In this document: piece by piece, positions 9,073 through 17,146 of the stretch
Position numbering within the stretch: position 1 is the stretch's first letter
Layout of the letters: every line of letters begins with the position of its first letter
Assembly (NCBI RefSeq): GCF_900230285.1
Contig: NZ_OCNK01000003.1
Span: 1 to 64,000 of the forward strand
Reading direction: 5' to 3'
Source: Blastococcus haudaquaticus
Lineage (GTDB): Bacteria; Actinomycetota; Actinomycetes; Mycobacteriales; Geodermatophilaceae
DNA length: 64,000 nt
Made by a program: the position numbers and the translations under genes
The notes under the pieces: generated by a model
The model's database searches: none
The model's input: only the letters and a program-made list of their open reading frames with translations
Told to the model about the DNA's origin: nothing

Positions 9073-10194
9073 ATGAGCGACTTCACCCGCCTGCCCGACC
9101 TCGCCAGCCGTGCCCTGGGCGGGGCGGTGGTGGCGGCGAACGACGAGTCCTTCGCCGAGCGCGAGAACCTCGTCCTGCCGGCGGCTCCGGTGGCCCGGAC
9201 GGAGTTCGGCCCCAAGGGCAAGGTCTACGACGGCTGGGAGACCCGTCGTCGGCGCACCCCGGGCCACGACTGGGCCGTCGTCCGGCTGGCGACGCCGGGC
9301 ATCGTCGCGGGCGCCGTCGTCGACACCGCGTTCTTCACCGGCAACTACCCGCCGCAGGCCTCGCTCGACGGCGCCGCCATCGAGGGGCACTGCTCCGTCG
9401 ACGAGCTGCTCAAGGCCGACTGGCAGCCGCTGCTGCCGGTCCACGGCCTGGCCGGCAACACCCACAACGTCTTCCCGGTCCACTCCGGCCGCCGGGTCAC
9501 CCACGTCCGGCTCAACATCCACCCCGACGGCGGCGTCGCGCGGCTCCGGGTGCACGGCCACGCCGTTCCGGACCCCCGGCTCCTCGACGCCGGGCCCGTG
9601 GACCTGGCGGCGCTGGAGAACGGCGCCCTGATCAGCGGCGTGAGCAACGAGTTCTACGGCCGGCCGGAGCAGCTGATCGCCCCCGGCCTGGCCCGCAGCA
9701 TGGGCGAGGGCTGGGAGACCGCCCGGCGGCGCGACTCCGGCAACGACTGGGTCGAGGTGACCCTGGCCTGCGAGGGCGTCGTGACCCTGGCCGAGCTCGA
9801 CACCAGCTGGTTCCTGCACAACGCCCCGGGCACTGCCGCGCTCATCGGGATCGGCCCCGACGGCGAGGTGCCGGTCCTGCCGCGGACCCGCCTGCAGCCC
9901 GACACCCGCCACCGCTTCGTCCTCGACGGCGCACCGGCGGTGGAGAAGGTGCGGCTCGACGTCCACCCGGACGGCGGCATGGCCCGGCTGCGGCTCTGGG
10001 GTCGGCCGACGGCCCGGGGCCGGGCCGCGCTCGGACGGCGCTGGTTCGACGCCCTGCCGGACCTCCAGGCGCTCGAGGTGCTCGGCTCGATCGGGGTCCC
10101 GCCGGAGACCGCCGGCCGCCTGGTGGGTGCCCGGCCCACGACGGGAGACCTGCCGGCGGCGGTGGCCCGCTTGGTCGACGGTGCGCCCGCCTGA
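9073..10194 (+). CDS. alc: Allantoicase
   Basis: Hydrolyses allantoate to urea and (S)-ureidoglycolate (373 aa). The protein is a tandem duplication of the allantoicase jelly-roll repeat. Repeat one has the blocks YDGWETRRRRTPGHDWAVV and VRLNIHPDGGVARLRVHG, and repeat two has GEGWETARRRDSGNDWVEV and VRLDVHPDGGMARLRLWG. The urea it releases is the substrate of the urease encoded just upstream. It lies 25 bases after allB, in the same operon. No ureidoglycolate lyase is seen nearby, so the last step of the pathway must be encoded elsewhere or done by another enzyme. Confidence 0.95.
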   Translation: MSDFTRLPDLASRALGGAVVAANDESFAERENLVLPAAPVARTEFGPKGKVYDGWETRRRRTPGHDWAVVRLATPGIVAGAVVDTAFFTGNYPPQASLDGAAIEGHCSVDELLKADWQPLLPVHGLAGNTHNVFPVHSGRRVTHVRLNIHPDGGVARLRVHGHAVPDPRLLDAGPVDLAALENGALISGVSNEFYGRPEQLIAPGLARSMGEGWETARRRDSGNDWVEVTLACEGVVTLAELDTSWFLHNAPGTAALIGIGPDGEVPVLPRTRLQPDTRHRFVLDGAPAVEKVRLDVHPDGGMARLRLWGRPTARGRAALGRRWFDALPDLQALEVLGSIGVPPETAGRLVGARPTTGDLPAAVARLVDGAPA

Positions 10195-10270
10195 CCGGCG
10201 CGCAGGAATCGATGATCCCCCCGGCCGCGCGCCGCTAGGGTCGGCGCACCCTCGGACCAAGGAGCCGCCC

Positions 10271-10582
10271 GTGTCCCGCCGTCGACTGCGCCTGCTCGTC
10301 GCCACCCCCTTCCTCGCCGTCGGGCTCAGCGCCTGCGGTGCCGGCTCGCTCGCCGCGGACGACGTCGCCGAGGGGGCCGAGGACGCGCTCGAGGCCGAGG
10401 TCGGGCTCCGCCCCGAGGTGTCGTGCCCCGACGAGCTGGCGGCCGAGGTCGGCGCGGAGACCCGCTGCACGCTCAGCGTCGAGGGCGACGACCAGGAGTA
10501 CGGCGTCACGGTGACCGTCACGTCGGTCGAGGACGACACCGCCAACTTCGACGTCGAGGTGGACGAGGAGCCGCTCGAGTAA
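10271..10582 (+). CDS. Small lipoprotein with DUF4333-like domain
   Basis: A 103-aa secreted protein from GTG 10271. It has an Arg-rich start, hydrophobic stretch and lipobox VGLSACG, then an acidic domain with two Cys (EVSCPDEL...TRCTLS) and a C-terminal beta pattern (YGVTVTVTSVEDDTANFDVEVDEE). This cysteine pair and size match DUF4333 proteins of actinobacteria, whose role is unknown. It lies between alc and the deaminase in the same direction, but nothing ties it to purine catabolism other than position. Confidence 0.75.
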   Translation: MSRRRLRLLVATPFLAVGLSACGAGSLAADDVAEGAEDALEAEVGLRPEVSCPDELAAEVGAETRCTLSVEGDDQEYGVTVTVTSVEDDTANFDVEVDEEPLE

Positions 10583-10617
10583 CGCGTCCGTCACCCCGGC
10601 TGGGCAGGATCCCGGTC

Positions 10618-11997
10618 GTGGACATTCCCGCGCGCGCCGACCTGCTGGTCACCGACGCCGAACTGGTCGCCACCGTCGACGACGCCCGCCGCGAGATCGC
10701 CGGCGGCTGGGTGGCCGTCACCGACGGCGCGGTCAGCGGGCTCGGCGGGCCGGGCGACCCGAGGCCGGATGCCGTGACGACGATCGACGGGCGTGGCTGC
10801 CTGGTGACGCCGGGCCTGGTGAACACCCATCACCACCTCTACCAGAACCTGACGCGCGCCTTCGCGCCCGCCCTGACCGGCGGTCTCTTCGACTGGCTCG
10901 TGACGCTCTACCCGCTGTGGGCGCGGCTGGACGAGGAGGCGGCGTACGTCAGCGCCTACGTCGGCCTCACCGAGCTGGCGATGGGCGGCTGCACCACCTC
11001 GACCGACCACCTCTACGTGCACCCCCGCGGCGCGGGCGACCTCATCGCCGCCGAGGTGGCGGCCGCGCGCGACCTCGGCATCCGGTTCCACCCGACGCGC
11101 GGCTCGATGTCGCTGTCGGTGAAGGACGGCGGGCTGCCGCCGGACTCCGTCGTCCAGGACGACGACGAGATCCTGGCCGACTCCCAGCGTCTGGTGGAAG
11201 CGCTCCACGACCGCTCGCCGCTGGCGATGACCCGCATCGCGCTGGCCCCGTGCTCGCCGTTCAGCGTCTCCACGGAGCTGATGACCCGCACCGCCGAGCT
11301 GGCCGCGCGGCTCGACGTCCGGCTGCACACCCACCTGTGCGAGACGCAGGACGAGGACGCGTTCTGCCTGGAGACGTTCGGCCGCCGCCCGGTCGACTAC
11401 CTCGCCGACGTCGGCTGGATGACCGACCGGACCTGGCTCGCGCACGTCGTGTGGCCCTCGCCGGAGGAGGTGACCCGGCTGGGCGCGGCGGGCGTGGGCG
11501 CGGCGCACTGCCCGTCGTCCAACATGATCCTGGGCAGCGGGCTGTCGCCGGTGGCCGAGCTGCGCGCCGCGGGCGCCCCGGTCGGGCTGGGCGTGGACGG
11601 CTCCGCCTCGGCGGACTCGGCGTCGCTGTGGCTGGAGGCCCGCACGGCGATGCTGCAGGGCAAGCTGCGGCACGGTGCGGGCGCGATGTCCGCGCGGGAC
11701 GCCCTCGAGATGGCCACGCGCGGGGGAGCTGCCTGTCTCGGGCGGACCGGTGAGGTCGGCGAGCTGTCCGTGGGGGCGGGCGGCGACCTCGTCGTGTGGT
11801 CGCTGGAGGGCCCGCGGTTCGCCGGTGCGCTGTCGGACCCGGTCGAGGCGTGGCTGCGCTGCGGCCCGGTCTCCGCCCGGGACACCGTCGTCGGCGGGCG
11901 GCTGGTCGTGGAGGACGGGCGGCCGGTGCACGCCGGGCTGGACGAGCAGCTCGCCGTCCACCGCCGGGTCTCGGCCGCGATGCAGCGGGGCCGTTGA
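10618..11997 (+). CDS. Amidohydrolase, 8-oxoguanine deaminase-like
   Basis: A metal-dependent deaminase of the AtzB/TrzN/8-oxoguanine deaminase branch (459 aa from GTG 10618). Motifs are NTHHHLYQNLTRA (metal His pair and the substrate-loop sequence typical of 8-oxoguanine deaminase), HTHLCETQDEDAF, AHCPSSNMILGSG and the catalytic Asp in LGVDGSASAD. It would convert 8-oxoguanine to urate and ammonia, which fits next to genes that degrade later urate products. Guanine deaminase or a triazine-type hydrolase cannot be excluded by motif alone. It is the last gene before the palindromic convergent terminator at 11999. Confidence 0.82.
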   Translation: MDIPARADLLVTDAELVATVDDARREIAGGWVAVTDGAVSGLGGPGDPRPDAVTTIDGRGCLVTPGLVNTHHHLYQNLTRAFAPALTGGLFDWLVTLYPLWARLDEEAAYVSAYVGLTELAMGGCTTSTDHLYVHPRGAGDLIAAEVAAARDLGIRFHPTRGSMSLSVKDGGLPPDSVVQDDDEILADSQRLVEALHDRSPLAMTRIALAPCSPFSVSTELMTRTAELAARLDVRLHTHLCETQDEDAFCLETFGRRPVDYLADVGWMTDRTWLAHVVWPSPEEVTRLGAAGVGAAHCPSSNMILGSGLSPVAELRAAGAPVGLGVDGSASADSASLWLEARTAMLQGKLRHGAGAMSARDALEMATRGGAACLGRTGEVGELSVGAGGDLVVWSLEGPRFAGALSDPVEAWLRCGPVSARDTVVGGRLVVEDGRPVHAGLDEQLAVHRRVSAAMQRGR

Positions 11998-11998
11998 A

Positions 11999-12022
11999 GG
12001 GCCGAAGTGGCCACTTCGGCCC
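11999..12022. terminator. Perfect 24-bp palindrome between convergent genes (bidirectional terminator candidate)
   Basis: Two 12-base arms (gggccgaagtgg and its exact complement) meet with no spacer. The site fills the gap between the deaminase stop (11997) and the EgtE stop (12023). Related sequences occupy two other convergent gaps at 43271-43345 and 57120-57194. A shared bidirectional terminator is the simplest reading. Confidence 0.65.
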
Positions 12023-13159
12023 CTAGAGGGCGGCGGCGAGGGCCTCGAGGTCGTCGAGCTCGACGTCGAGGTGCGGCGACACCCGCAGCACCGGGCCGGT
12101 CATCTCACCGGGCGCGCGCTCGGGGCCGATGGCGCTGACCACGATGCCGTGCTCGGTGAGCAGGGAGCTGCGGACGCCCACCACGTCCACGCCGTCCGGC
12201 GGGCGCAGCGTCGTGGTGCCGGTCGGCTCGTGCAGCGGCTCGACGACCCGCCAGCCGCCCACGCCGTCGAGCAGCTCGCGCGTGGTGCGCCCGATCGACG
12301 CCAGCCGCTCGCGCACCCGATCGGGACCGGCGGCCAGGTGCTCGCCGACCGCCACGACGAGGCCCACGCGCCCGGCGATGTGCGCCTCACCGGACTCGAA
12401 CGCGCGCATCGGCGGCACGCCCTCCGGCTCGGGCAGCACCGGTGTGAGCTGCCGGGCCAGCGCGGGCCGGACGCAGAGGACGCCCACGCCCCGCGGCCCG
12501 GCCAGCCACTTGCGGGAGGTCCCGTAGACGACGTCGGCGCCCACGTCGGCGTCGGCGTGGCCCAGCGACTGGGCGGCGTCCAGGACGAGCGGGACCCCGG
12601 CGGCGCGGCACACCGCCGCCACCTGGGCGGCCGGGTGCAGCAGGCCGCGGTGACTGGGGACGTGGGTCAGGTGCACGAACGCCGGCGGGTCGGACGCGAG
12701 CAGGCGTTCCACGCCCTCGACGTCCACCCGGCCCACCCCGTCGACGGGCAGCGGCTCCGGCCGGAGACCGTACGTGCGCAGCTGGGCGATGTTCGGCGCG
12801 TACTCCCCGGGCAGGCAGGCCACCCGCGAGCCGGCCGGCAGCCGCCACCCGGTGAGCAGGGCGACCAGTGCGGCCTGGGCCGACTCCACGAAGGCGACGT
12901 CGGCCGCCGCCATGCCGGCCAGCCCGCCGATCACCGAGCGGCCCTGCTGGAGCAGGTCGTCGGCGGTGGCCTCCGCGACGTACCCGCCGAGCTCCGCCTC
13001 GTGCCGGGCGTGGTGCGCGGTGGACTCCAGCGTCCGGTGGCTCTGCCGGCTGCAGGCTGCGCTGTCCAGGTGCCGGCCGGCGGGGCGGGGGCGGGCCTTG
13101 CGCCACGCGGCGCCGAGGTCCTCGTGGAGCAGAGGGGACTGCGGAAGGCTCACTGGCAC
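12023..13159 (-). CDS. egtE: Class V aminotransferase fold, probable ergothioneine C-S lyase EgtE
   Basis: A PLP enzyme of 378 aa. The N-terminal block ([20 protein letters not shown], then HHARHEAELGGYVAE) is the signature region of EgtE, the beta-lyase that releases ergothioneine from hercynylcysteine sulfoxide. The PLP lysine is Lys217 in YGTSRKWLAGPRG, and the pyridine-binding Asp194 is in LVLDAAQSLGH. In mycobacteria egtE is clustered with egtABCD; here none of the partners is nearby, so it is an orphan in this window. Cysteine desulfurase or kynureninase are less likely given the N-terminus. GTG starts at 13159 or 13153 are both possible. Confidence 0.8.
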   Translation of the reverse strand: MPVSLPQSPLLHEDLGAAWRKARPRPAGRHLDSAACSRQSHRTLESTAHHARHEAELGGYVAEATADDLLQQGRSVIGGLAGMAAADVAFVESAQAALVALLTGWRLPAGSRVACLPGEYAPNIAQLRTYGLRPEPLPVDGVGRVDVEGVERLLASDPPAFVHLTHVPSHRGLLHPAAQVAAVCRAAGVPLVLDAAQSLGHADADVGADVVYGTSRKWLAGPRGVGVLCVRPALARQLTPVLPEPEGVPPMRAFESGEAHIAGRVGLVVAVGEHLAAGPDRVRERLASIGRTTRELLDGVGGWRVVEPLHEPTGTTTLRPPDGVDVVGVRSSLLTEHGIVVSAIGPERAPGEMTGPVLRVSPHLDVELDDLEALAAAL

Positions 13160-13180
13160 CAGGCTAGGCGAGCGCGTCGC

Positions 13181-13915
13181 TCAGGTGTCCAGCTCCCCGC
13201 GCGCCACGGAGACGCCCGAGTGCGTCGGGTCGCCGTCGAGCGGCTCCACCGAGACGTCGACCAGCGGGAACCGCCCGAGGTCGAGATCGGCCGGCAGCTC
13301 CACGGTCTGCGTGCCGGGGCGGACGACCCCGAGCGGCACCATGTCGACCACGTCGCGGTCGATCAGCCAGATCTCGTAGTACTCGGCGTCCAGCGCCGGC
13401 GCGTCCAGCTCGACGCGGACGACCCGCGAACCGTCCTCGAGCTCCACCACCTCGGCCCGGCCGGAGGCCTCGTTGTCGGCCAGCGGGTCGAGTGCGACCG
13501 CGGTGACCGCCTCGCCGTCGTCGCCGTTCTGCACCACGGCGACCGCTCCGGCACCCACCACCGCGCCGGCGAGGACCGCGGCGGCGACGAGGAGCGCCGG
13601 ACGACGGCGAGGGCGGAACGGGAGCACCGTGGCGGCGCGGACCGGCTCCGCAGCCGGCGGGTCGGCGACGACGTCGTCCCGGACGGTCGCCGAGACGCCG
13701 GTCGCGGCCACGATGGCGTCCCAGACTGCCGGCGGCGGCGCCACAGCGGGGCCGGGAGCGGCGAGCTGGGGGACGGCGACCGCGTCGACGGCCCGCTGGA
13801 GGGAGGCGACCTCCGACCGGCACGCCTCGCAGGTGGCGAGGTGGGCGGAGTCGTCGGCAGGCAGGGGCTCGCGCAGCGCGGCGAGGGCGAGCTGCTCAGG
13901 CGTGCAGTGCTGCAC
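13181..13915 (-). CDS. Anti-sigma factor, RskA family
   Basis: A membrane-anchored anti-sigma factor (244 aa). The cytoplasmic N-terminal part has a zinc-associated HxxxCxxC motif (HLATCEAC, residues ~25-32). A single membrane helix lies near residues 108-130 (LLVAAAVLAGAVVGAGAVAVV), followed by an extracytoplasmic RskA domain with ALDAEYYEIWLIDRDVVDMV. It should hold the adjacent ECF sigma factor inactive until an outside signal triggers its proteolysis. The ATG lies 20 bases inside the sigma gene, the usual coupled arrangement. Confidence 0.92.
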   Translation of the reverse strand: MQHCTPEQLALAALREPLPADDSAHLATCEACRSEVASLQRAVDAVAVPQLAAPGPAVAPPPAVWDAIVAATGVSATVRDDVVADPPAAEPVRAATVLPFRPRRRPALLVAAAVLAGAVVGAGAVAVVQNGDDGEAVTAVALDPLADNEASGRAEVVELEDGSRVVRVELDAPALDAEYYEIWLIDRDVVDMVPLGVVRPGTQTVELPADLDLGRFPLVDVSVEPLDGDPTHSGVSVARGELDT

Positions 13916-14498
13916 CGTCCACCTCCAACCTGGTCCGGAGCCGTTCGAGGGTGCGTCGGATGTGGGACTTCACCGTGCCGAGCGGCAGTCCGGTGCGCTC
14001 GGCGATCTGGGCGTGGGTGAGGTCCTCGAAGAACGCCAGCTCGATGATCCCTCGCTGTGGCTGGCCCAGGAGGTCCAGCTCGTCGAGCACCAGGATCCGG
14101 TCGGCGACCTGGGTGTCCACGCCTGCGGTGACCCGTTCGGCCGGGCCGGCCTGCGCCTCGGACATCGCGGCCTCGGTCTCCCGGCGCTGCTTGTCCCGGC
14201 GCGCCCAGGTGTCGGCGATCTTGTGCCGCGCGACCCCGACCAGCCAGCCGGGGAGCGGGCCCTTGTCGGCCCGGTAGCCCGCCCGCCCGGTCCAGGCGGA
14301 GACGAAGGTCTGCTGGGTGACGTCCTCGGCGTCCGGTCCGGGACCGAACGCCCGGACCGCCATCCCGTGGATCTGGCCCGCCCACCGCTCGTAGGCGAGC
14401 GCGAGCGCCTGCTCGTCACCTGCGGCGAAGCGGCGGCCGATCTCCCGGTCGTCCGGCTCGGCGGCGGCGGGTCGCGCCTGCCGTCGGTCCGTCGCCAT
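13896..14498 (-). CDS. ECF RNA polymerase sigma factor (SigK-like, RskA-controlled)
   Basis: A 200-aa group-IV sigma factor. The sigma-2 region (residues ~25-95) contains AFGPGPDAEDVTQQTFVSAW and GPLPGWLVGVARHKIADTW. Sigma-4 (residues ~135-190) contains the helix-turn-helix LTHAQIAERTGLPLGTVKSH. The ATG at 14498 is chosen because the frame upstream has no sigma homology. It is co-transcribed with its RskA-type anti-sigma factor. A GCATCC-N16-CGGAAG pair lies upstream and could be its own promoter, but that is a guess. Confidence 0.93.
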   Translation of the reverse strand: MATDRRQARPAAAEPDDREIGRRFAAGDEQALALAYERWAGQIHGMAVRAFGPGPDAEDVTQQTFVSAWTGRAGYRADKGPLPGWLVGVARHKIADTWARRDKQRRETEAAMSEAQAGPAERVTAGVDTQVADRILVLDELDLLGQPQRGIIELAFFEDLTHAQIAERTGLPLGTVKSHIRRTLERLRTRLEVDGAALHA

Positions 14499-14611
14499 GC
14501 CCCGAACGCTACCGAGCCGCAGAGGGCGCACCGCCACCAACTCGCTCACGGGCGCACCGTGCCGCTCGCTGGCACCGGACCTCCCTGGCTCGAACGGGTG
14601 CTGCACTCCTT

Positions 14612-14639
14612 CTTCCGCGAGCATCGGTCGTCCGGATGC
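14612..14639 (-). promoter_or_regulatory. Possible ECF-type autoregulatory promoter
   Basis: On the minus strand GCATCC (14639-14634), 16 bases and CGGAAG (14617-14612) precede the sigma gene by about 110 bases. They resemble the CCATCC/CCGAA boxes of SigK-type sigma factors. Weak evidence: two short boxes only. Confidence 0.25.
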
Positions 14640-14664
14640 AGGCCACTGCGGGAGGATCGGCCGC

Positions 14665-15135
14665 ATGGCCATCGAGCGGGACCGCGACATCGACGGCCGG
14701 GCCCGCAACGCCCGACCGCGCGACGCCCTCGGCCGGCCCCTGCCCTACGACGCCGTCGGTGAGGAGCGGGCGCCGGAGGGGATCGTCCGGCCGCCGGACC
14801 GGGCGCTGGACGAGGCGCAGGAACTGCTCGACGCCGGACGCCCCTTCCACGCCCACGAGGTGCTCGAGGACGCGTGGAAGTCCGCGCCGGAGGACGAGCG
14901 CCGGCTGTGGCGCGGCCTGGCGCAGCTCGCCGTCGGCCTCACGCACGCCGCCCGGGGCAACCAGCTGGGCGCGGCGACCCTGCTGGAGCGTGGTGCCGGC
15001 AACGTGGCGCCCTACGCCGCGGCGCGGCCGCACGGCATCGACGTCGCCGGCCTCGAGGGGTGGGCGCGACGCCTGGCCGCCGACGCGACCGGCGGCCGCG
15101 ACCTCGACGTCGGGGCGCCCCGGCTGCGGGGATGA
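14665..15135 (+). CDS. DUF309 family protein
   Basis: A small helical protein of 156 aa from ATG 14665. The core (residues ~45-110) holds the DUF309 signature: LDEAQELLDAGRPFHAHEVLEDAWK, then LWRGLAQLAVGLTHAARGN. The family function is unknown; the conserved His and Glu in FHAHEVLEDAW are thought to form a buried polar site. The N-terminal 40 residues are charged and probably disordered. It is read away from the sigma factor operon and is followed by the SRPBCC gene. Confidence 0.88.
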   Translation: MAIERDRDIDGRARNARPRDALGRPLPYDAVGEERAPEGIVRPPDRALDEAQELLDAGRPFHAHEVLEDAWKSAPEDERRLWRGLAQLAVGLTHAARGNQLGAATLLERGAGNVAPYAAARPHGIDVAGLEGWARRLAADATGGRDLDVGAPRLRG

Positions 15136-15175
15136 GATCTGGCCCTCCGTCGCCGGGCGGAGCAGACTCCCGGTC

Positions 15176-15616
15176 GTGAGGAGCTTCGAGGCCGTCACCC
15201 GTATCGACGCCGACCCCGCCGCGGTCTGGGCGCTGCTGACCGACGTCCACGGCTGGCGGGACTGGGACTCCGGCGTCGACCGCATCGAGGGCCGGGTCGC
15301 CCTCGGCGAGCCGATCACCGTCTACGCCACGATGATCCGCAGCCGGCCGTTCACCGCGACCGTCACCGAGCTCCGCCCGCAGGAGGCGATGCGCTGGCGG
15401 GGCGGTCTGCCCGGCGGGCTCGCCGTCATCGAGCGGACCTACGCCCTGGACGCCCAGGACGGCGGCGGGACGGTGCTGACCGTGCGCGAGGACCACTCCG
15501 GACCGCTCGCCGGGGTCCTCGGACGGACCACCCCCGACCTCAACCCGTCCTTCCGGCAGTTCTGCGCCGGACTCAAGGCGAAGGCGGAGGGACGAGTCTC
15601 ACGCCCGGCCGGCTGA
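15176..15616 (+). CDS. SRPBCC (START-like) ligand-binding protein
   Basis: A 146-aa START/polyketide-cyclase-like protein from GTG 15176. The fold is recognisable from the opening FEAVTRIDADPAAVWALLTDVHGWRDWDSGVDRIEG, the strand-rich middle (ITVYATMI, FTATVTELRPQEAMRWRG) and the long C-terminal helix (SFRQFCAGLKAKAEG). These proteins have a deep hydrophobic pocket for small ligands; no catalytic residues are evident. It lies 40 bases after DUF309 and just ahead of malic enzyme. Confidence 0.85.
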   Translation: MRSFEAVTRIDADPAAVWALLTDVHGWRDWDSGVDRIEGRVALGEPITVYATMIRSRPFTATVTELRPQEAMRWRGGLPGGLAVIERTYALDAQDGGGTVLTVREDHSGPLAGVLGRTTPDLNPSFRQFCAGLKAKAEGRVSRPAG

Positions 15617-15652
15617 GGCCCGCCACCACGCGGTGAGACGATGGACGCCGTC

Positions 15653-17146
15653 ATGAGCACCGATACCGCGCCCGCAGCCGGCGCCGCCGAGCCCGTCCCC
15701 GCCGCCGTCCCCCGGGGGCCGGTGACCTCCGCGTCCTACTCGATCACCGTGCGGCTCACCTCCGACGGTGACCCGGCGAGCATCGGGCGCATCGCCACGG
15801 CCGTGGGGTCCGCCGGGGGTGCGGTCACCGCGATCGACGTCGTCGACTCCCGCTCCGACGGGCTGACCGTGGACGTCACCTGCTCGGCCGCCGACGCCGC
15901 CCACTCCGAGGAGATGGTCGAGGCACTGCGCGCCGTCCCCGGCGTGACGGTGCGCAAGGTCAGCGACCGCACCTTCCTGCTGCACCTCGGCGGCAAGCTG
16001 GAGATCGCGTCGAAGGTCCCGCTGAAGACCCGCGACGACCTCTCGATGGCCTACACCCCCGGAGTGGCGCGGGTCTGCCTGGCGCTGGCCGAGCACCCCG
16101 AGGACGTCCGCCGGCTGACGATCAAGGGCAACACCGTCGCCGTCGTCACCGACGGATCCGCGGTCCTCGGTCTCGGCGACATCGGCCCCGGCGCCGCGAT
16201 GCCCGTCATGGAGGGCAAGGCCGCGCTGTTCAAGCGGTTCGCCGACATCGACGCCTGGCCCATCTGCCTCGACACGCAGGACGTCGACGAGATCGTGCGC
16301 ACCGTCGAGCTCATCGCGCCCGGCTTCGGCGGCATCAACCTCGAGGACATCGCGGCCCCGCGCTGCTTCGAGATCGAGGCCCGGCTCCGCGACAAGCTCG
16401 ACATCCCCGTCTTCCACGACGACCAGCACGGGACGGCGATCGTCGCCCTGGCCGCGCTGAAGAACGCGCTGCGGGTCGTGGACAAGTCTCTGCCCGACGT
16501 GAAGATCGTGGTCGCCGGCGGAGGTGCGGCGGGCACGGCGATCGTGCACCTGCTGCTCAAGGCCGGCGCCGGCAAGGTGCTGGTCTGGGACCGCGAGGGC
16601 ATCCTCTCGCCCGACGACGACCGGCTCGGCCCGGCGAAGAAGGACCTCGCGCAGCTCACCAACCCCGGGGCCGAGCGGGGCGAGCTGCCCGACGCGCTCG
16701 AGGGGGCCGACGTCTTCATCGGGGTCAGCGCCGGGAACGTGCTGAAGGTTGAGGACCTCTCCCGCATGAACGAGCGGGCGATCGTCTTCCCGATGGCCAA
16801 CCCGACGCCGGAGGTGGACCCGGTGCGCGCGCGTGAGTACGCGACGATCGTGGCCTCGGGCCGGTCGGACCTGCCGAACCAGATCAACAACGTGCTCGCG
16901 TTCCCCGGGGTCTTCCGCGGCCTGCTGGACGCCCGGGCCACCGAGATCAGCGACGGGATGCTGCTCGCGGCGGCCGACGCGCTCGCCGCCGTCGTCAAGG
17001 ACGACCAGCTGAACGCCAACTTCATCATCCCGAGCGTCTTCGACCCCGCCGTCACCACGGCCGTGGCCGCTGCCGTGGCCGACCAGGCGCGGCACGAGCC
17101 GGGCGCGACCGTCGAGGTCAGCGGGGTGGAGACCACCCGGGCCTGA
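15653..17146 (+). CDS. NAD(P)-dependent malic enzyme with N-terminal ACT domain
   Basis: Oxidative decarboxylation of malate to pyruvate in the cytoplasm, linking the TCA cycle with gluconeogenesis. About 497 aa. An N-terminal ACT-like regulatory domain (residues ~20-100: SYSITVRLTSDGDPASIGRIATAVG) precedes the malic core: YTPGVARVC, the substrate region IKGNTVAVVTDGSAVLGLGDIGP, the metal-site block HDDQHGTAIV and the Rossmann GGGAAGTAI. The ACT domain suggests allosteric control by a small molecule. ATG 15653 is chosen; ATG 15641, four codons earlier, is equally possible. Its 3' end overlaps the convergent glycosyltransferase gene by 29 bases. Confidence 0.95.
   Translation: MSTDTAPAAGAAEPVPAAVPRGPVTSASYSITVRLTSDGDPASIGRIATAVGSAGGAVTAIDVVDSRSDGLTVDVTCSAADAAHSEEMVEALRAVPGVTVRKVSDRTFLLHLGGKLEIASKVPLKTRDDLSMAYTPGVARVCLALAEHPEDVRRLTIKGNTVAVVTDGSAVLGLGDIGPGAAMPVMEGKAALFKRFADIDAWPICLDTQDVDEIVRTVELIAPGFGGINLEDIAAPRCFEIEARLRDKLDIPVFHDDQHGTAIVALAALKNALRVVDKSLPDVKIVVAGGGAAGTAIVHLLLKAGAGKVLVWDREGILSPDDDRLGPAKKDLAQLTNPGAERGELPDALEGADVFIGVSAGNVLKVEDLSRMNERAIVFPMANPTPEVDPVRAREYATIVASGRSDLPNQINNVLAFPGVFRGLLDARATEISDGMLLAAADALAAVVKDDQLNANFIIPSVFDPAVTTAVAAAVADQARHEPGATVEVSGVETTRA

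Noticed and set aside
10271-10582. Assigning the small lipoprotein to ureide metabolism
   Set aside because: Only position supports it; its DUF4333-like pattern has no known link to purines.
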